Source of the DNA: an uncultured Collinsella sp.
Lineage (GTDB): Bacteria; Actinomycetota; Coriobacteriia; Coriobacteriales; Coriobacteriaceae
Assembly: GCA_958408685.1 (NCBI GenBank)
Contig: CATYLC010000016.1
Span: forward strand, 1-48,578
Direction: 5' to 3'
DNA length: 48,578 nt
Position numbers and translations under genes: made by a program. The notes below the pieces were generated by a model that was given only the letters and a program-made list of their open reading frames with translations, was not told the origin of the DNA and did not search any database. Below, piece after piece: positions 22,200-30,821 of the stretch (its first letter is position 1; every line of letters begins with the position of its first letter).

Positions 22200-24917
22200 A
22201 TGGATACCGTCAGCAATTACACCGAAACGCTCGAAAAGACCGTCCGTGACCTTCTCGAGCGGCAGGAGGATCTGATCAGGACTGCCTTTACCGACCAGCT
22301 TACTGGGCTTGGCAACCGTGGCGGCTTTGCCCGTTCCCTCGAGGAGCTCTGGGAGCAGGACGCCCCCGTTACCATGGCGTTCATCGATATCGACAATCTC
22401 AAGCACTGCAACGACATCTTTGGGCATGACGAGGGCAACCGCTATATCTTGCAGGTAAGTCTCTATCTTAATCTGTATATGAAGGTGGGCGAAGCGGCGT
22501 TTCGCATAGGCGGCGACGAGTTTGCCATCCTATCTACGATTGCAACCGAGGACGACCTTGCCGAACGTCTGAAACACTGCCGAACGGTTCTGCTCAAAAA
22601 CAACGATTCCGAGATGCCCCACTCGTTTAGCTACGGAGTGTCACATGCCGACCCCGCCCTGGGCGAAGCTTCCAATCGCATGACGCTCGATGCCGACCAT
22701 CGCATGTACGACTACAAGCTACGTCATGCCATGCACCTCGATCGACGCAATATCACGCAAGTTCACGCCGACGACTTCGAAATAAGCGATCGAATTTTTG
22801 ACGCCTTTTCGATGCTCAATGAGGGCCGATATTTCTTTATCGAGAACTTGGACAAACATCGCACCCTTTGGTCACAAGGTGCCTTGCGCGATCTTGGCCT
22901 TCCCTCGGAGCACATAGACAACTGTCGCGATTACTGGAAAACGCGCGTCCATCCCGACGACCTTGAGGCCTGCATCAACGACATCGACCAAGTCTACAAC
23001 GGCACCAAGCACCGTCGCGTCATGCAGTATCGTGTGCGCAACGCCGTCGGCGACTACGTCCTTTGCCGTGCTCGCGGGTTTCGTATCGACGGCGACGGAA
23101 ATGTCCCCTCGCTCTATGTCGGCGAGCTCGTCAACCACTCACTTGCCGAAACCGTCGACGCCGCCACAGGCCTCGGAACGCAGCGCATGCTGGCCAACGC
23201 CATCGACGCCTGCCGCCGCGATCGTTGCGAGACAGGGCTTATAGCGGTGCGCGTTCGTGGCACGACAAAGCTCAACGAGCTCTACGGGGCCGAGGCCGTC
23301 GACAACATGCTTGCCGAATACGCAGGCCGTATGCTGTCGATCACTCGCGGCAGGAGCCGGGTCTACCGTTCACGAAGCGTTCAGTTCGTCGTGCTCAGCA
23401 ACGACCTAGACCACGAGGCATTCGAGCAACTGACCCGCCACCTTAAAGAGGCCGTTTTCGCTCCTGTTCGAATCGCAGGCGACACCATTACTCCCGTCTG
23501 CCTTGTCGTCCCGGCCTTTTACGAGCACTTAACCCATCAAGCGACCGCCGTTTTAGGCGAACTCAACCGTCGCCTTCGCACGGCCGGCGTGCTTGTTCCC
23601 AACGACAGCCTCCCCATACCCGAGGCTGAGCGCAAAAGCGCCATCGCCGAACGTATCGACTCGCTCACGGGTCTCTATCGACCCAGCGAGTTTATGCGGC
23701 GCGCCAACGCTTTTCTCGAGGCAAGACGCGACGGCGCCTGGTGCATCGCCACGGTCGACATGGGCCACATGCGCCTGTTTAACGAATGGTATGGACAGGC
23801 CGAAGGCGACCGCCTGCTTGCCGATGTGGGCACGGTCCTCAAGGACATCGAGAATGCCGACATGGGCGTCGCAGGGTACTGGGGCCAAGATGACTTTTGC
23901 GTACTCATCCCCTTTAAGCACATCACCGTCCATCAAATCTACAACCGCGTTCGCGAGGCAGTAGCCAGGTATGATGGCGGCGTAGGTTTTTGGCCGTCCA
24001 TGGGCGTTTACCCCATCGATTCCAATGAGGAGATCACCATCGATGCGCAGGCAAAGGCCATGTTTACCAATCGGCGCGCAAAAAACGACTTTAAGGAGCG
24101 CATTGCCATTTTTTGCCCCGAGGAGTACAAGCGCGAAATCGTGTTCAACCGCACGCTAACCGAATTCCAGTACGCGCTGTCAAATGGTCGCATCACGTAC
24201 TATCTTCAGCCCCAGGTCGATATGGAAACCGGCGAGATTATTGGCGCCGAAGCACTCACCCGCTGGATTAACAAGGACGGCTCTCTCATTTCGCCCGCAA
24301 CGTTTATCCCCGCACTCGAGGAAAGCGGCTTTGTAGTGACGCTCGACAAATATGTTTGGCAGGGCGTCGCCATGTGGCTCCGCGAGCGCCTCAATCGAGG
24401 ACTTCGCGTGGTTCCGATTTCCCTCAATGTGTCGCGCGTAGACATTCTTGCCTGCGATGTCGCCGAGCATATGGGGTCGCTCGCCGCCCAGTACAACCTG
24501 CCGCCCGAACTCATGCACATCGAGATCACCGAGACCGCCTATACCGGAGAGTCCGAGGCCGTGGATAAGCTGACCGCGGATCTGCACACCCGTGGCTTCT
24601 CGACCTACATGGACGATTTTGGCACCGGCCAGTCCACGCTCGCGATGCTCAAGAACGTCAACGTCGACGTCATCAAGCTCGACAGCACCTTTGTGCCCAC
24701 CGACCGCGATCAAGGCCGCAGCACGCAAATCATTTCATCGATGCTCGAAATGGCGCAGTCGCTCCATCTGCCCGTCGTGGTCGAAGGCGTCGAGACAAAT
24801 GAGCAGGCGAACATGCTACGACAAATGGGCGCCCGCTACGCTCAGGGCTTCCTCTACTACCGCCCCATGCAGGCGAAGGATTTTGAGGCATTGCTCGATG
24901 GCGGCAATAACAACTGA
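22200..24917 (+). CDS. GGDEF-PAS-GGDEF-GGDEF-EAL c-di-GMP signalling protein
   Basis: A 905-residue cytoplasmic protein with no membrane segments. Domain order: GGDEF 1 (about 25-180, intact RIGGDEF at 104-108, no RxxD inhibitory site), PAS (about 196-310), degenerate GGDEF 2 (about 315-470, RSRSVQF where GGDEF should be), degenerate GGDEF 3 (about 485-640, WGQDDF at 562-566) and EAL (about 655-900). The EAL domain keeps its catalytic set: GAEALTRW (683), SLNVSR, HIEITET, YMDDFGTG (805), VIKLDS and VVEGVE. It could therefore both make and degrade c-di-GMP, with the PAS domain sensing a signal. The ATG lacks a good ribosome binding site. It lies directly upstream of a shorter paralogue. Confidence 0.9.
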   Translation: MDTVSNYTETLEKTVRDLLERQEDLIRTAFTDQLTGLGNRGGFARSLEELWEQDAPVTMAFIDIDNLKHCNDIFGHDEGNRYILQVSLYLNLYMKVGEAAFRIGGDEFAILSTIATEDDLAERLKHCRTVLLKNNDSEMPHSFSYGVSHADPALGEASNRMTLDADHRMYDYKLRHAMHLDRRNITQVHADDFEISDRIFDAFSMLNEGRYFFIENLDKHRTLWSQGALRDLGLPSEHIDNCRDYWKTRVHPDDLEACINDIDQVYNGTKHRRVMQYRVRNAVGDYVLCRARGFRIDGDGNVPSLYVGELVNHSLAETVDAATGLGTQRMLANAIDACRRDRCETGLIAVRVRGTTKLNELYGAEAVDNMLAEYAGRMLSITRGRSRVYRSRSVQFVVLSNDLDHEAFEQLTRHLKEAVFAPVRIAGDTITPVCLVVPAFYEHLTHQATAVLGELNRRLRTAGVLVPNDSLPIPEAERKSAIAERIDSLTGLYRPSEFMRRANAFLEARRDGAWCIATVDMGHMRLFNEWYGQAEGDRLLADVGTVLKDIENADMGVAGYWGQDDFCVLIPFKHITVHQIYNRVREAVARYDGGVGFWPSMGVYPIDSNEEITIDAQAKAMFTNRRAKNDFKERIAIFCPEEYKREIVFNRTLTEFQYALSNGRITYYLQPQVDMETGEIIGAEALTRWINKDGSLISPATFIPALEESGFVVTLDKYVWQGVAMWLRERLNRGLRVVPISLNVSRVDILACDVAEHMGSLAAQYNLPPELMHIEITETAYTGESEAVDKLTADLHTRGFSTYMDDFGTGQSTLAMLKNVNVDVIKLDSTFVPTDRDQGRSTQIISSMLEMAQSLHLPVVVEGVETNEQANMLRQMGARYAQGFLYYRPMQAKDFEALLDGGNNN

Positions 24918-24944
24918 TACGCTCGCGCGCAAAACGCCACCGTC

Positions 24945-24963
24945 GGAGGGGACATTTGTCTCC
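24945..24963. repeat. Possible GGGAC-core element
   Basis: GGAGGGGACATTTGTCTCC contains GACATTTGTC and outer GGA/TCC pairs. It sits 27 bases past a stop codon. It is a weak member of the GGGAC-core family described in the findings. Confidence 0.35.
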
Positions 24964-24975
24964 ATTAGCTAACTT

Positions 24976-25006
24976 ATATCCCCAATTCAAACCGAATTGG
25001 GGATAT
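24976..25006. terminator. Perfect 13-bp inverted repeat between the two GGDEF genes
   Basis: ATATCCCCAATTC and GAATTGGGGATAT flank AAACC. It probably terminates the first GGDEF/EAL gene, so the paralogue downstream may have its own promoter or depend on readthrough. It resembles the palindrome at 7019-7042. Confidence 0.65.
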
Positions 25007-25044
25007 GATACAAACCGTTGTTCCGCCCAAGGAGGTTATCCATC

Positions 25045-26574
25045 ATGAACGAGTCGTATCGCCTGGGCGAGCAATCGATTATTGCCTATCTTCAGCGACT
25101 TGCGAACGGCGTCTCGACCGCCGAACTCGATGTTGCCGCGCTGCCTGCTGGGCTACGCGCCGTTGGCGAGCAACTGCAAAAGACGCATGCCATCCTGCAA
25201 CAAGAGCGCCAGCTGCTTGAGCGCAACGCCTATATCGATCCGCTCACCAACTTGGGCAACCGCAACGGATTCGACCGTCACGTCGAGCAACTCTGGCGCA
25301 AAGGCGACCCCTTCACCTGCGCCTATATTGACATCGACCATCTCAAGCATTGCAATGATAGGTTTGGCCACGCCGAAGGCAATCGCTATATTCTGAGCAT
25401 CTGCCGCACGCTCTCCGAAACCATGGAGCACGATGAGATGCTGTTCCGTATCGGTGGAGACGAGTTTGTGCTCATCTCGCTCTCCGCAAACGAGATTGAA
25501 CTCGAGCAGCGCTTGGAGCAGGTACGTACCAGGCTGATCGAGGCGAGCTCAGGTGGCAAGGCGCCCATGATCGGCAGCTTTAGCTTTGGCTGCTCGCGTG
25601 TCGATCCACTTGCTGGCGACACGCGTCGCCAGATGACAATGGATGCCGATCGCAAGATGTATCGCTATAAGCTTATGCATCGTGTGCAGCAACCGAAAGA
25701 CGATGACGCGCCGCAACGCCCAATCGTCGATCAGCTTCCCTGCAACGACCGGGTGTTCCAAGCGATCTCCATGAGCTCCGAGACGCGCTATCCGTTTATC
25801 CTCAATCTCGATACGGGAGAATCGCAATGGTCGGTTAACGCCGTGCGCGATTTTGACCTGCCCTCCCAGCACCCTTTTAACTCACTCGACATGTGGCTCG
25901 CCCGCGTTCATCCCGAGGACCGCGACAACGTACGTGTCGAGCTCGACATGGTGATAAACGGCACGTGGCACTTCCACTACATGCAGTATCGCGTAATGGA
26001 TGCCACCGGAAAATACGTGCTTTGCGACTGCACGGGCTACCGCTTGGACGGCACCGATACCGAGCCCGGCATGTATGTGGGCATTATCATCAACCGAAGC
26101 TTGGCAGATACGACCGATTCCGTGACCGGCTTGGGCGATATTCACGCCCTGGTCAACGCCATTGGCGAAATGCGTCGCGTGGCGCGCAAGGCTGGTTTGA
26201 TCGCCATCAAAATCGACGATATCGCTCAGGTCAATGCCCGCTTTGGCTTTGATGCGGGCGACCGCGTTTTGGCAGAATGTGCCGCCTGTCTGGTGGAATG
26301 CTCGCGCGGTAAGGGTCGTATGTTCCGCTCGACGGGGCCGATGTTCGTGGCTCTTTTCGACGACTTTGATCCCGAAGAAACCGATGCGATTGCAGAGGAA
26401 ATCGAGCGGTTCCTGGGTTCGCCCGTGCTCTTTGGCCCATTTGAATATCAGCCGCCCATTCGCGTGGCCACGCTCCATCTGGACGGCGTCGACCGTCAGC
26501 CCGTTTCGATTTTGAACGAGCTCAAAGCGTTGCTCGGGAAAGCCGTGCAGGTGCCAGGTACCAAACTGGATTAG
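25045..26574 (+). CDS. GGDEF-PAS-degenerate GGDEF protein, paralogue of the preceding gene
   Basis: A 509-residue cytoplasmic protein. After a helical N-terminal region (1-60) comes an intact GGDEF domain (RIGGDEF, motif at 137-141; no RxxD inhibitory site), a PAS domain (about 240-355) and a degenerate GGDEF domain (about 360-509, RSTGPMF in place of the motif). It matches the first two thirds of the 905-residue neighbour segment by segment (shared YIDIDHLKHCND/FIDIDNLKHCND, HPED/HPDD, MQYRV), so the pair arose by duplication, followed by gain or loss of the GGDEF-EAL tail. Predicted diguanylate cyclase. The ATG at 25045 follows AAGGAGG by 8 bases. Confidence 0.9.
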   Translation: MNESYRLGEQSIIAYLQRLANGVSTAELDVAALPAGLRAVGEQLQKTHAILQQERQLLERNAYIDPLTNLGNRNGFDRHVEQLWRKGDPFTCAYIDIDHLKHCNDRFGHAEGNRYILSICRTLSETMEHDEMLFRIGGDEFVLISLSANEIELEQRLEQVRTRLIEASSGGKAPMIGSFSFGCSRVDPLAGDTRRQMTMDADRKMYRYKLMHRVQQPKDDDAPQRPIVDQLPCNDRVFQAISMSSETRYPFILNLDTGESQWSVNAVRDFDLPSQHPFNSLDMWLARVHPEDRDNVRVELDMVINGTWHFHYMQYRVMDATGKYVLCDCTGYRLDGTDTEPGMYVGIIINRSLADTTDSVTGLGDIHALVNAIGEMRRVARKAGLIAIKIDDIAQVNARFGFDAGDRVLAECAACLVECSRGKGRMFRSTGPMFVALFDDFDPEETDAIAEEIERFLGSPVLFGPFEYQPPIRVATLHLDGVDRQPVSILNELKALLGKAVQVPGTKLD

Positions 26575-26648
26575 CACCGCGCCCACACCGCCTCCCCCAT
26601 CGTGCGATAATCCTCTGCAGAAGTCACCAAAAGCAGAGGGAGTTTGTG

Positions 26649-27272
26649 ATGAAGGTTCTTTTGGTCAATGGCAGCCCCAAGGCAAACGGCAACACCGCCC
26701 GCGCACTCGCCGAGGTCGCCGAGCAGCTCAATGCCGAAGGCATTGATACCGAGGTGTTTCAGCTGGGCGTCAAGCCCATTCGCGACTGCATCGGCTGTGG
26801 TCAGTGCGGCAAGCTTGGCGGGCGCTGCACCTTTGACGATGACGTGGTGAACGAGCTCATCGCTGCCGCCGAGCAGGCAGACGGCTTTGTCTTTGGCTCG
26901 CCCGTCTACTATGCGCACCCCAGCGGCCGCATCCTTTCGGCCCTCGATCGCGCCTTCTATGCCGGCAGCAAGGCCTTTGCGCACAAGCCGGGCGCTGCCG
27001 TCGCCGTCGCCCGTCGCGGCGGTACGTCGACGACCTTCGACGTGCTCAACAAGTACTTCACTATCAACCAGATGCCCGTGGTAGCCTCCACGTACTGGAA
27101 CAACGTCTTTGGTGCCATGCCGGGCGAGGCCACCCAGGACGCCGAGGGCCTGGCCACCATGCGAAACATCGGCAAGAACATGGCCTGGCTTCTGCATTGT
27201 ATCGAAGCAGGACAGGCCGCCGGCATCGAAGCCCCCGAAGCCGATCGCGAGCGCACCAACTTCATCAGGTAG
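26649..27272 (+). CDS. Flavodoxin-fold NAD(P)H-dependent reductase
   Basis: A 207-residue FMN-binding protein of the NADPH-dependent FMN reductase or iron-sulfur-flavoprotein type. VLLVNGSPKANGNTARAL is the FMN-phosphate loop, and GSPVYYAHPSGR and ARRGGTST the isoalloxazine-contacting loops. A Cys cluster, CIGCGQCGKLGGRC (residues about 48-61), matches the CxxCxxC-type spacing of iron-sulfur flavoproteins, so it may hold a cluster. The ATG at 26649 lies 6 bases after GAGGGAG; a GTG one codon earlier is the alternative. The next gene starts 11 bases after its stop, so the two are probably co-transcribed. The electron acceptor is unknown. Confidence 0.86.
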   Translation: MKVLLVNGSPKANGNTARALAEVAEQLNAEGIDTEVFQLGVKPIRDCIGCGQCGKLGGRCTFDDDVVNELIAAAEQADGFVFGSPVYYAHPSGRILSALDRAFYAGSKAFAHKPGAAVAVARRGGTSTTFDVLNKYFTINQMPVVASTYWNNVFGAMPGEATQDAEGLATMRNIGKNMAWLLHCIEAGQAAGIEAPEADRERTNFIR

Positions 27273-27283
27273 AACGGCGGAAC

Positions 27284-27625
27284 ATGAATATCCAGATTTT
27301 TGGCACCAAAAAGTCTTTCGACACCAAGAAGGCGCAGCGTTATTTTAAGGAGCGCCGCATTAAGGTGCAGTTTATCGACCTTAAGGAAAAGGAGATGAGC
27401 AAGGGCGAGCTCACGAGCGTGATGCAGGCGGTCGGCGGCATCGACAAACTGCTCAACCCCAAGGCCAAGGACGAGGAGACACTCGCACTCATTCAGCACC
27501 TTACCCCCAGTCAGCGCTTCGACAAGCTGCTCGAGAACCAGCAGGTCTTGGCCGAGCCCATCGTGCGCAACGGCAAAAAGGCCACCGTCGGTTATTGCCC
27601 CGATGTATGGGGAGCCTGGGAGTAG
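27284..27625 (+). CDS. ArsC/Spx-family thioredoxin-fold protein lacking the N-terminal Cys
   Basis: A 113-residue ArsC/Spx-type protein (usual length 110-135). The N-terminus IQIFGTKKSFDTKKAQRYF corresponds to the active-site loop of the family, where arsenate reductase, Spx and YffB-type proteins carry Cys; here the position reads Ser. The only Cys is near the C-terminus (GYCPDVWGAWE). The conserved Arg region is PIVRNGKKATVGY. Without the catalytic Cys, arsenate reduction is unlikely. The weak ribosome binding site (GGCGG) suggests coupling to the upstream reductase gene. It could be a redox-insensitive regulator or use another chemistry; the function is unknown. Confidence 0.82.
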   Translation: MNIQIFGTKKSFDTKKAQRYFKERRIKVQFIDLKEKEMSKGELTSVMQAVGGIDKLLNPKAKDEETLALIQHLTPSQRFDKLLENQQVLAEPIVRNGKKATVGYCPDVWGAWE

Positions 27626-27711
27626 CCTGTGTTATTTGCCGGCGCGTGGGTATAAGAGCAGGCGTTTGGCATATGATTCAACTGTAAGCCATGTCTAACA
27701 AAGGAGGGCAC

Positions 27712-28842
27712 ATGCCCAACAAACCCGTGAAAATCATCATGCTTACCGGATACCTCGGTGCCGGCAAGACCACGCTGCTCAACCACATCCTCGCCAACGA
27801 CGGCGGTATCCGCGCCGCCGTGATCGTCAACGATATCGGCGAGATCAATGTCGACGCTAGTCTCATCGCCGACGGCGGCCTTTCCGAGACCGACGACCTC
27901 ATCCCGCTCACCAACGGCTGCATCTGCTGCACGCTTTCGGATGACCTGGCCAACCAGCTGCAGGGCATCGCCGATTCGGGCAACTTCGATTACATCATCA
28001 TCGAGGCCTCGGGCATTTGCGAGCCCATCCCCATCGCCTACACCATCTCGAGCTTCTGCGACGAGGCCAAGGTGGGCGGCGAGCCTAAGCTCGCGCTCGA
28101 CAACATCGTGGCCGTGGTCGACTGTGCCCGCATGTACGACGAGTTCAACGGCGGCCGCGACCTGCTGGCCGAGGATATCGACGAGGACGACATAGAGAGC
28201 CTGCTCATCCAGCAGATCGAGTTCTGCTCCACGCTGATCCTCAACAAGACCGATACCGTGAGCCCTGAGCAAATCGCCGAGCTCAAGGCCATCGTGCGCA
28301 GCCTGCAGAAGGACGCCGTGATCGTCGAGGCCCAAAACGGCGAGGTCCCCATGGAGGAGCTGCTCGATACCGACCGCTTCGACTTTATGCGCGCCTACAA
28401 CTCCGCCGCCTGGATCGAGGCCATGGAGCATCCCGAGGAGCACGACGACCCCGAGGTGCTCGAGTACGACATCGAGACCTTTGTGTACTCGCGCCGCAAG
28501 CCGTTTGACCTGCAGAAGTTCACCGATTTTGTTGAGCAGGAGTGGCCCGACGAGGTCATTCGCGTCAAGGGCCCGCTGTGGCAGACCGGCGATCCGGACA
28601 TGTGCTACATGTTCGAGCAGGCCGGCCACCAGATGCGCCTGATGGAGAACGGCCTGTTTGTCGACTCGGCGCCCGAGGGCGAGAAGCAGAAGATCATCGA
28701 CGAGAACCCCGAAATCATGCAGATTTGGGACGACGAGACGGGCGACCGCATGACGAGCCTGTGCATCATCGGCCGTCACATGGACAAGGATGCACTCATC
28801 GCCTCCCTCGATGCCTGCTTGACCGACTGGCACCGCGCCTAG
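27712..28842 (+). CDS. CobW/G3E-family GTPase (metallochaperone type)
   Basis: A 376-residue P-loop GTPase of the COG0523/CobW group. The P-loop is GYLGAGKTT, the metal-binding CxCC motif is in NGCICCTL, the Switch II Glu region is EASGICEPIP and the base-recognition motif is LNKTDTV. The C-terminal CobW domain runs from about residue 240. Such proteins insert or traffic Zn, Co, Ni or Fe; which metal is involved here is not shown, and no Zur-like site was recognised upstream. The ATG at 27712 sits just after AAAGGAGGG. Seven codons upstream is another ATG without a ribosome binding site. It is followed by a strong terminator. Confidence 0.9.
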   Translation: MPNKPVKIIMLTGYLGAGKTTLLNHILANDGGIRAAVIVNDIGEINVDASLIADGGLSETDDLIPLTNGCICCTLSDDLANQLQGIADSGNFDYIIIEASGICEPIPIAYTISSFCDEAKVGGEPKLALDNIVAVVDCARMYDEFNGGRDLLAEDIDEDDIESLLIQQIEFCSTLILNKTDTVSPEQIAELKAIVRSLQKDAVIVEAQNGEVPMEELLDTDRFDFMRAYNSAAWIEAMEHPEEHDDPEVLEYDIETFVYSRRKPFDLQKFTDFVEQEWPDEVIRVKGPLWQTGDPDMCYMFEQAGHQMRLMENGLFVDSAPEGEKQKIIDENPEIMQIWDDETGDRMTSLCIIGRHMDKDALIASLDACLTDWHRA

Positions 28843-28881
28843 GTTTATCCAAGCGGGCATTTTTCCGCCCACGTAACCGCC

Positions 28882-28914
28882 AAACCACCACGAAGGTGCC
28901 CTTCGTGGTGGTTT
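28882..28914 (+). terminator. Intrinsic terminator after the CobW-type gene
   Basis: AAACCACCACGAAGG and CCTTCGTGGTGGTTT form a perfect 15-bp stem with a 3-base loop and a T-run. Confidence 0.92.
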
Positions 28915-28937
28915 TTCGTTCTGAGCCAAGGAGATTC

Positions 28938-29537
28938 ATGTTCAATATCGTGCTGTATGCACCCGAAATTCCGGCCAATACAGGCAATATCGGCCGTACC
29001 TGCGTGGTCACCGGCGCCCGTCTGCATCTGGTGGAGCCGCTGGGGTTTTCGCTCGACGACAAGACGGTGCGTCGTGCCGGACTGGGCTACTGGCAAAACT
29101 TGGACGTGACGACCTATGCCGGCTGGGAGGATTTCCTTGCGCGCAACGACCTCTCCCCCGCCGATGGTCGCCTGCACCTGCTGACCAAAAAGGCACGCCG
29201 CACCTATGCGCAAAGCACCTACCGTGACAGTGACTACTTGGTCTTTGGCAGCGAGAGCTCGGGCATTCCCGAGGAGCTGCTCGCCGCGGCGCCCGAGCGC
29301 TGCGAGCGCATCCCCATGCTGCGCGATTGCGACTCACTCGATAACGCCGAGACTTGGGAAGCTCACGAGGAATCGCTCGGGCATACCGAGGACAGCCACG
29401 AGGCCATCCTGCAGCAGGATATCTGCGGCAACTTCGTTAACCCCGACGACTACCGCATCAGCGCACTCAACCTTTCCAACAGCGCCGCCATCGTCCTCTA
29501 CGAGGCCCTACGCCAGGCAGGCTTTCCGGGAATGTGA
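28938..29537 (+). CDS. trmL: tRNA (cytidine/uridine-34 2'-O)-methyltransferase
   Basis: A 199-residue SPOUT methyltransferase that methylates the ribose of the wobble base in tRNA-Leu. The start (NIVLYAPEIPANTGNIGRTC) is the typical TrmL opening. The knotted SAM site comprises LVEPLGF, YLVFGSESSGIP and ISALNLSNSAAIVLYEALRQ. About 40 residues between the second and third motifs (containing DSLDNAETWEAHEESLGH) are extra relative to the usual form of about 155 residues, a lineage-specific insertion. The ATG at 28938 follows AAGGAG by 4 bases. Its TGA stop lies inside the arm of a GGGAC-core hairpin. Confidence 0.9.
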   Translation: MFNIVLYAPEIPANTGNIGRTCVVTGARLHLVEPLGFSLDDKTVRRAGLGYWQNLDVTTYAGWEDFLARNDLSPADGRLHLLTKKARRTYAQSTYRDSDYLVFGSESSGIPEELLAAAPERCERIPMLRDCDSLDNAETWEAHEESLGHTEDSHEAILQQDICGNFVNPDDYRISALNLSNSAAIVLYEALRQAGFPGM

Positions 29538-29563
29538 CAAAGGGACTATCCTTTTGCCACATT
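29531..29563. repeat. GGGAC-core hairpin at the trmL stop codon
   Basis: AATGTGACAAAGGGA and TCCTTTTGCCACATT pair with two mismatches around a 3-base loop. The trmL TGA stop (29535-29537) is part of the left arm. It probably acts as terminator. Confidence 0.65.
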
Positions 29564-29680
29564 CGAGCGCCACGTCGATGGCACACACGCCTAATTGATG
29601 CTCTAGATAAAGGCCCTCACTTTTAATCAGAATTAACTAAAGTAAAATGAAGTTAAACGGCGGTGTGAAAGGAGAGCAGT

Positions 29681-30781
29681 GTGAAATATCTCGAGAACCC
29701 GTTTACCCCCAGTTTTGGTGAGGTTCCTGCCCATCTCGCTGGCAGACAACAGATTATTCGGGATTTGGACCGCGCCTTCTTGAGCCAGCGCAGGCGCCCA
29801 GAATTGACCTCAATCTTCTCAGGCGCGCGTGGAACCGGTAAAACCGCTCTCATGTCATCGCTCGCGACAAGGGCGGAATCCCACGGCTGGATAGCCGTAA
29901 AGACGACCGCGCTCCCGGGAATGCTTGAGGAAATCGAGTTCGGGACGAAACGCGCCGCAGCCCATCTCATCGACTCGTCCTACCACTTCGAAGTCACCGG
30001 CCTCGGAATTGCACCGCTCGGCAGCATCGAGGTCAATCGCGTTCACGATGCCTCAACCTGGCGTTATCGCATGAGCGATATCATCGACCAGCTCAACGGG
30101 GCCGGTACCGGTCTGCTCGTCACGGTTGACGAGGTGGACCCGACACTCGACGAGATGATTCAGCTCGCAGCGACGTATCAGCACTTTGTGACCGATGGGA
30201 AACGCGTCGCCCTGCTCATGGCGGGACTTCCCAACAATGTCTCGACGTTGCTGAACCACAAGACGGTCTCGTTCCTTCGCCGCGCCCAACAATATCATCT
30301 GGGTCGCATTGCCGACTATGACGTGCGCGAGGCCTTGATTCGCACAATCCAGGAAAATGATCGCCTGGCAGATGCTGAGGGAATCGATAGAGCCGTTCGC
30401 TCGATCTCTGGTTTTCCCTTCCTATTGCAACTCGTAGGCTACCGTGCCTGGGATCTCACAAGCGATTCGAAGGAAATCTCGTCACGCGACTTTGACCTGG
30501 GAATCAAAATCGCGCGCGACGAGATGGACGACCGAATCCTCGCGGCAACCTATCGGGAACTCACTGCAGAGGACAAGCGATTCCTCATCGCCATGCTCGA
30601 TGACGAGGAAGAGTCCACCACCGCCAACCTTGTCGAGCGCCTTAAGCGTTCGCCGCAGCAGGTCTCCCGCTACCGACGCCGCATGATAGATGCCGGCATC
30701 ATTGGAGAACGAGGACGAGGGCTCGTCGCATTTGAATTGCCATTCTTCCGCGACTATCTCGCGGCTCAATGCGTGAAATAG
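29681..30781 (+). CDS. AAA-type ATPase with C-terminal winged helix 1
   Basis: A 366-residue ATPase. NPFTPSFGEVPAHLAGR opens the protein, then Walker A GARGTGKTALM (residues about 50-58), Walker B VTVDEVDPTL (about 145) and an arginine-rich SFLRRAQQYHLG sensor segment. The C-terminal region, about 290-366 (NLVERLKRSPQQVSRYRRRMIDAGII), looks like a winged helix. This is the ORC/STAND-like 'ATP-binding protein' architecture common as orphans or toxin-like modules in Coriobacteriia. A clear paralogue lies at 33328-34446 on the other side of the UvrA-like gene. The GTG start follows AAAGGAG by 4 bases. GGGAC-core hairpins flank the gene on both sides. The role is unknown. Confidence 0.85.
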   Translation: MKYLENPFTPSFGEVPAHLAGRQQIIRDLDRAFLSQRRRPELTSIFSGARGTGKTALMSSLATRAESHGWIAVKTTALPGMLEEIEFGTKRAAAHLIDSSYHFEVTGLGIAPLGSIEVNRVHDASTWRYRMSDIIDQLNGAGTGLLVTVDEVDPTLDEMIQLAATYQHFVTDGKRVALLMAGLPNNVSTLLNHKTVSFLRRAQQYHLGRIADYDVREALIRTIQENDRLADAEGIDRAVRSISGFPFLLQLVGYRAWDLTSDSKEISSRDFDLGIKIARDEMDDRILAATYRELTAEDKRFLIAMLDDEEESTTANLVERLKRSPQQVSRYRRRMIDAGIIGERGRGLVAFELPFFRDYLAAQCVK

Positions 30782-30786
30782 GCATC

Positions 30787-30819
30787 AATGAGGCAAAGAG
30801 GCTGTCCCTTTGCCTCATT
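30787..30819. repeat. GGGAC-core hairpin, bidirectional terminator
   Basis: AATGAGGCAAAG and CTTTGCCTCATT form a perfect 12-bp stem around AGGCTGTCC. It lies 5 bases after the plus-strand ATPase stop and 2 bases from the minus-strand UvrA-like stop, serving both. Confidence 0.75.
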
Positions 30820-30821
30820 GT

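Noticed and set aside
27592..28929. 445-codon open frame opposite the CobW-type gene
   Set aside because: Antisense to a gene with clear GTPase motifs; composition (Val/Leu/His/Asp rich without domains) is that of a shadow frame.
28542..28937. N-terminal extension of TrmL across the CobW-type gene end
   Set aside because: The extension overlaps another gene and a terminator; the ATG at 28938 has AAGGAG and gives the standard TrmL N-terminus.
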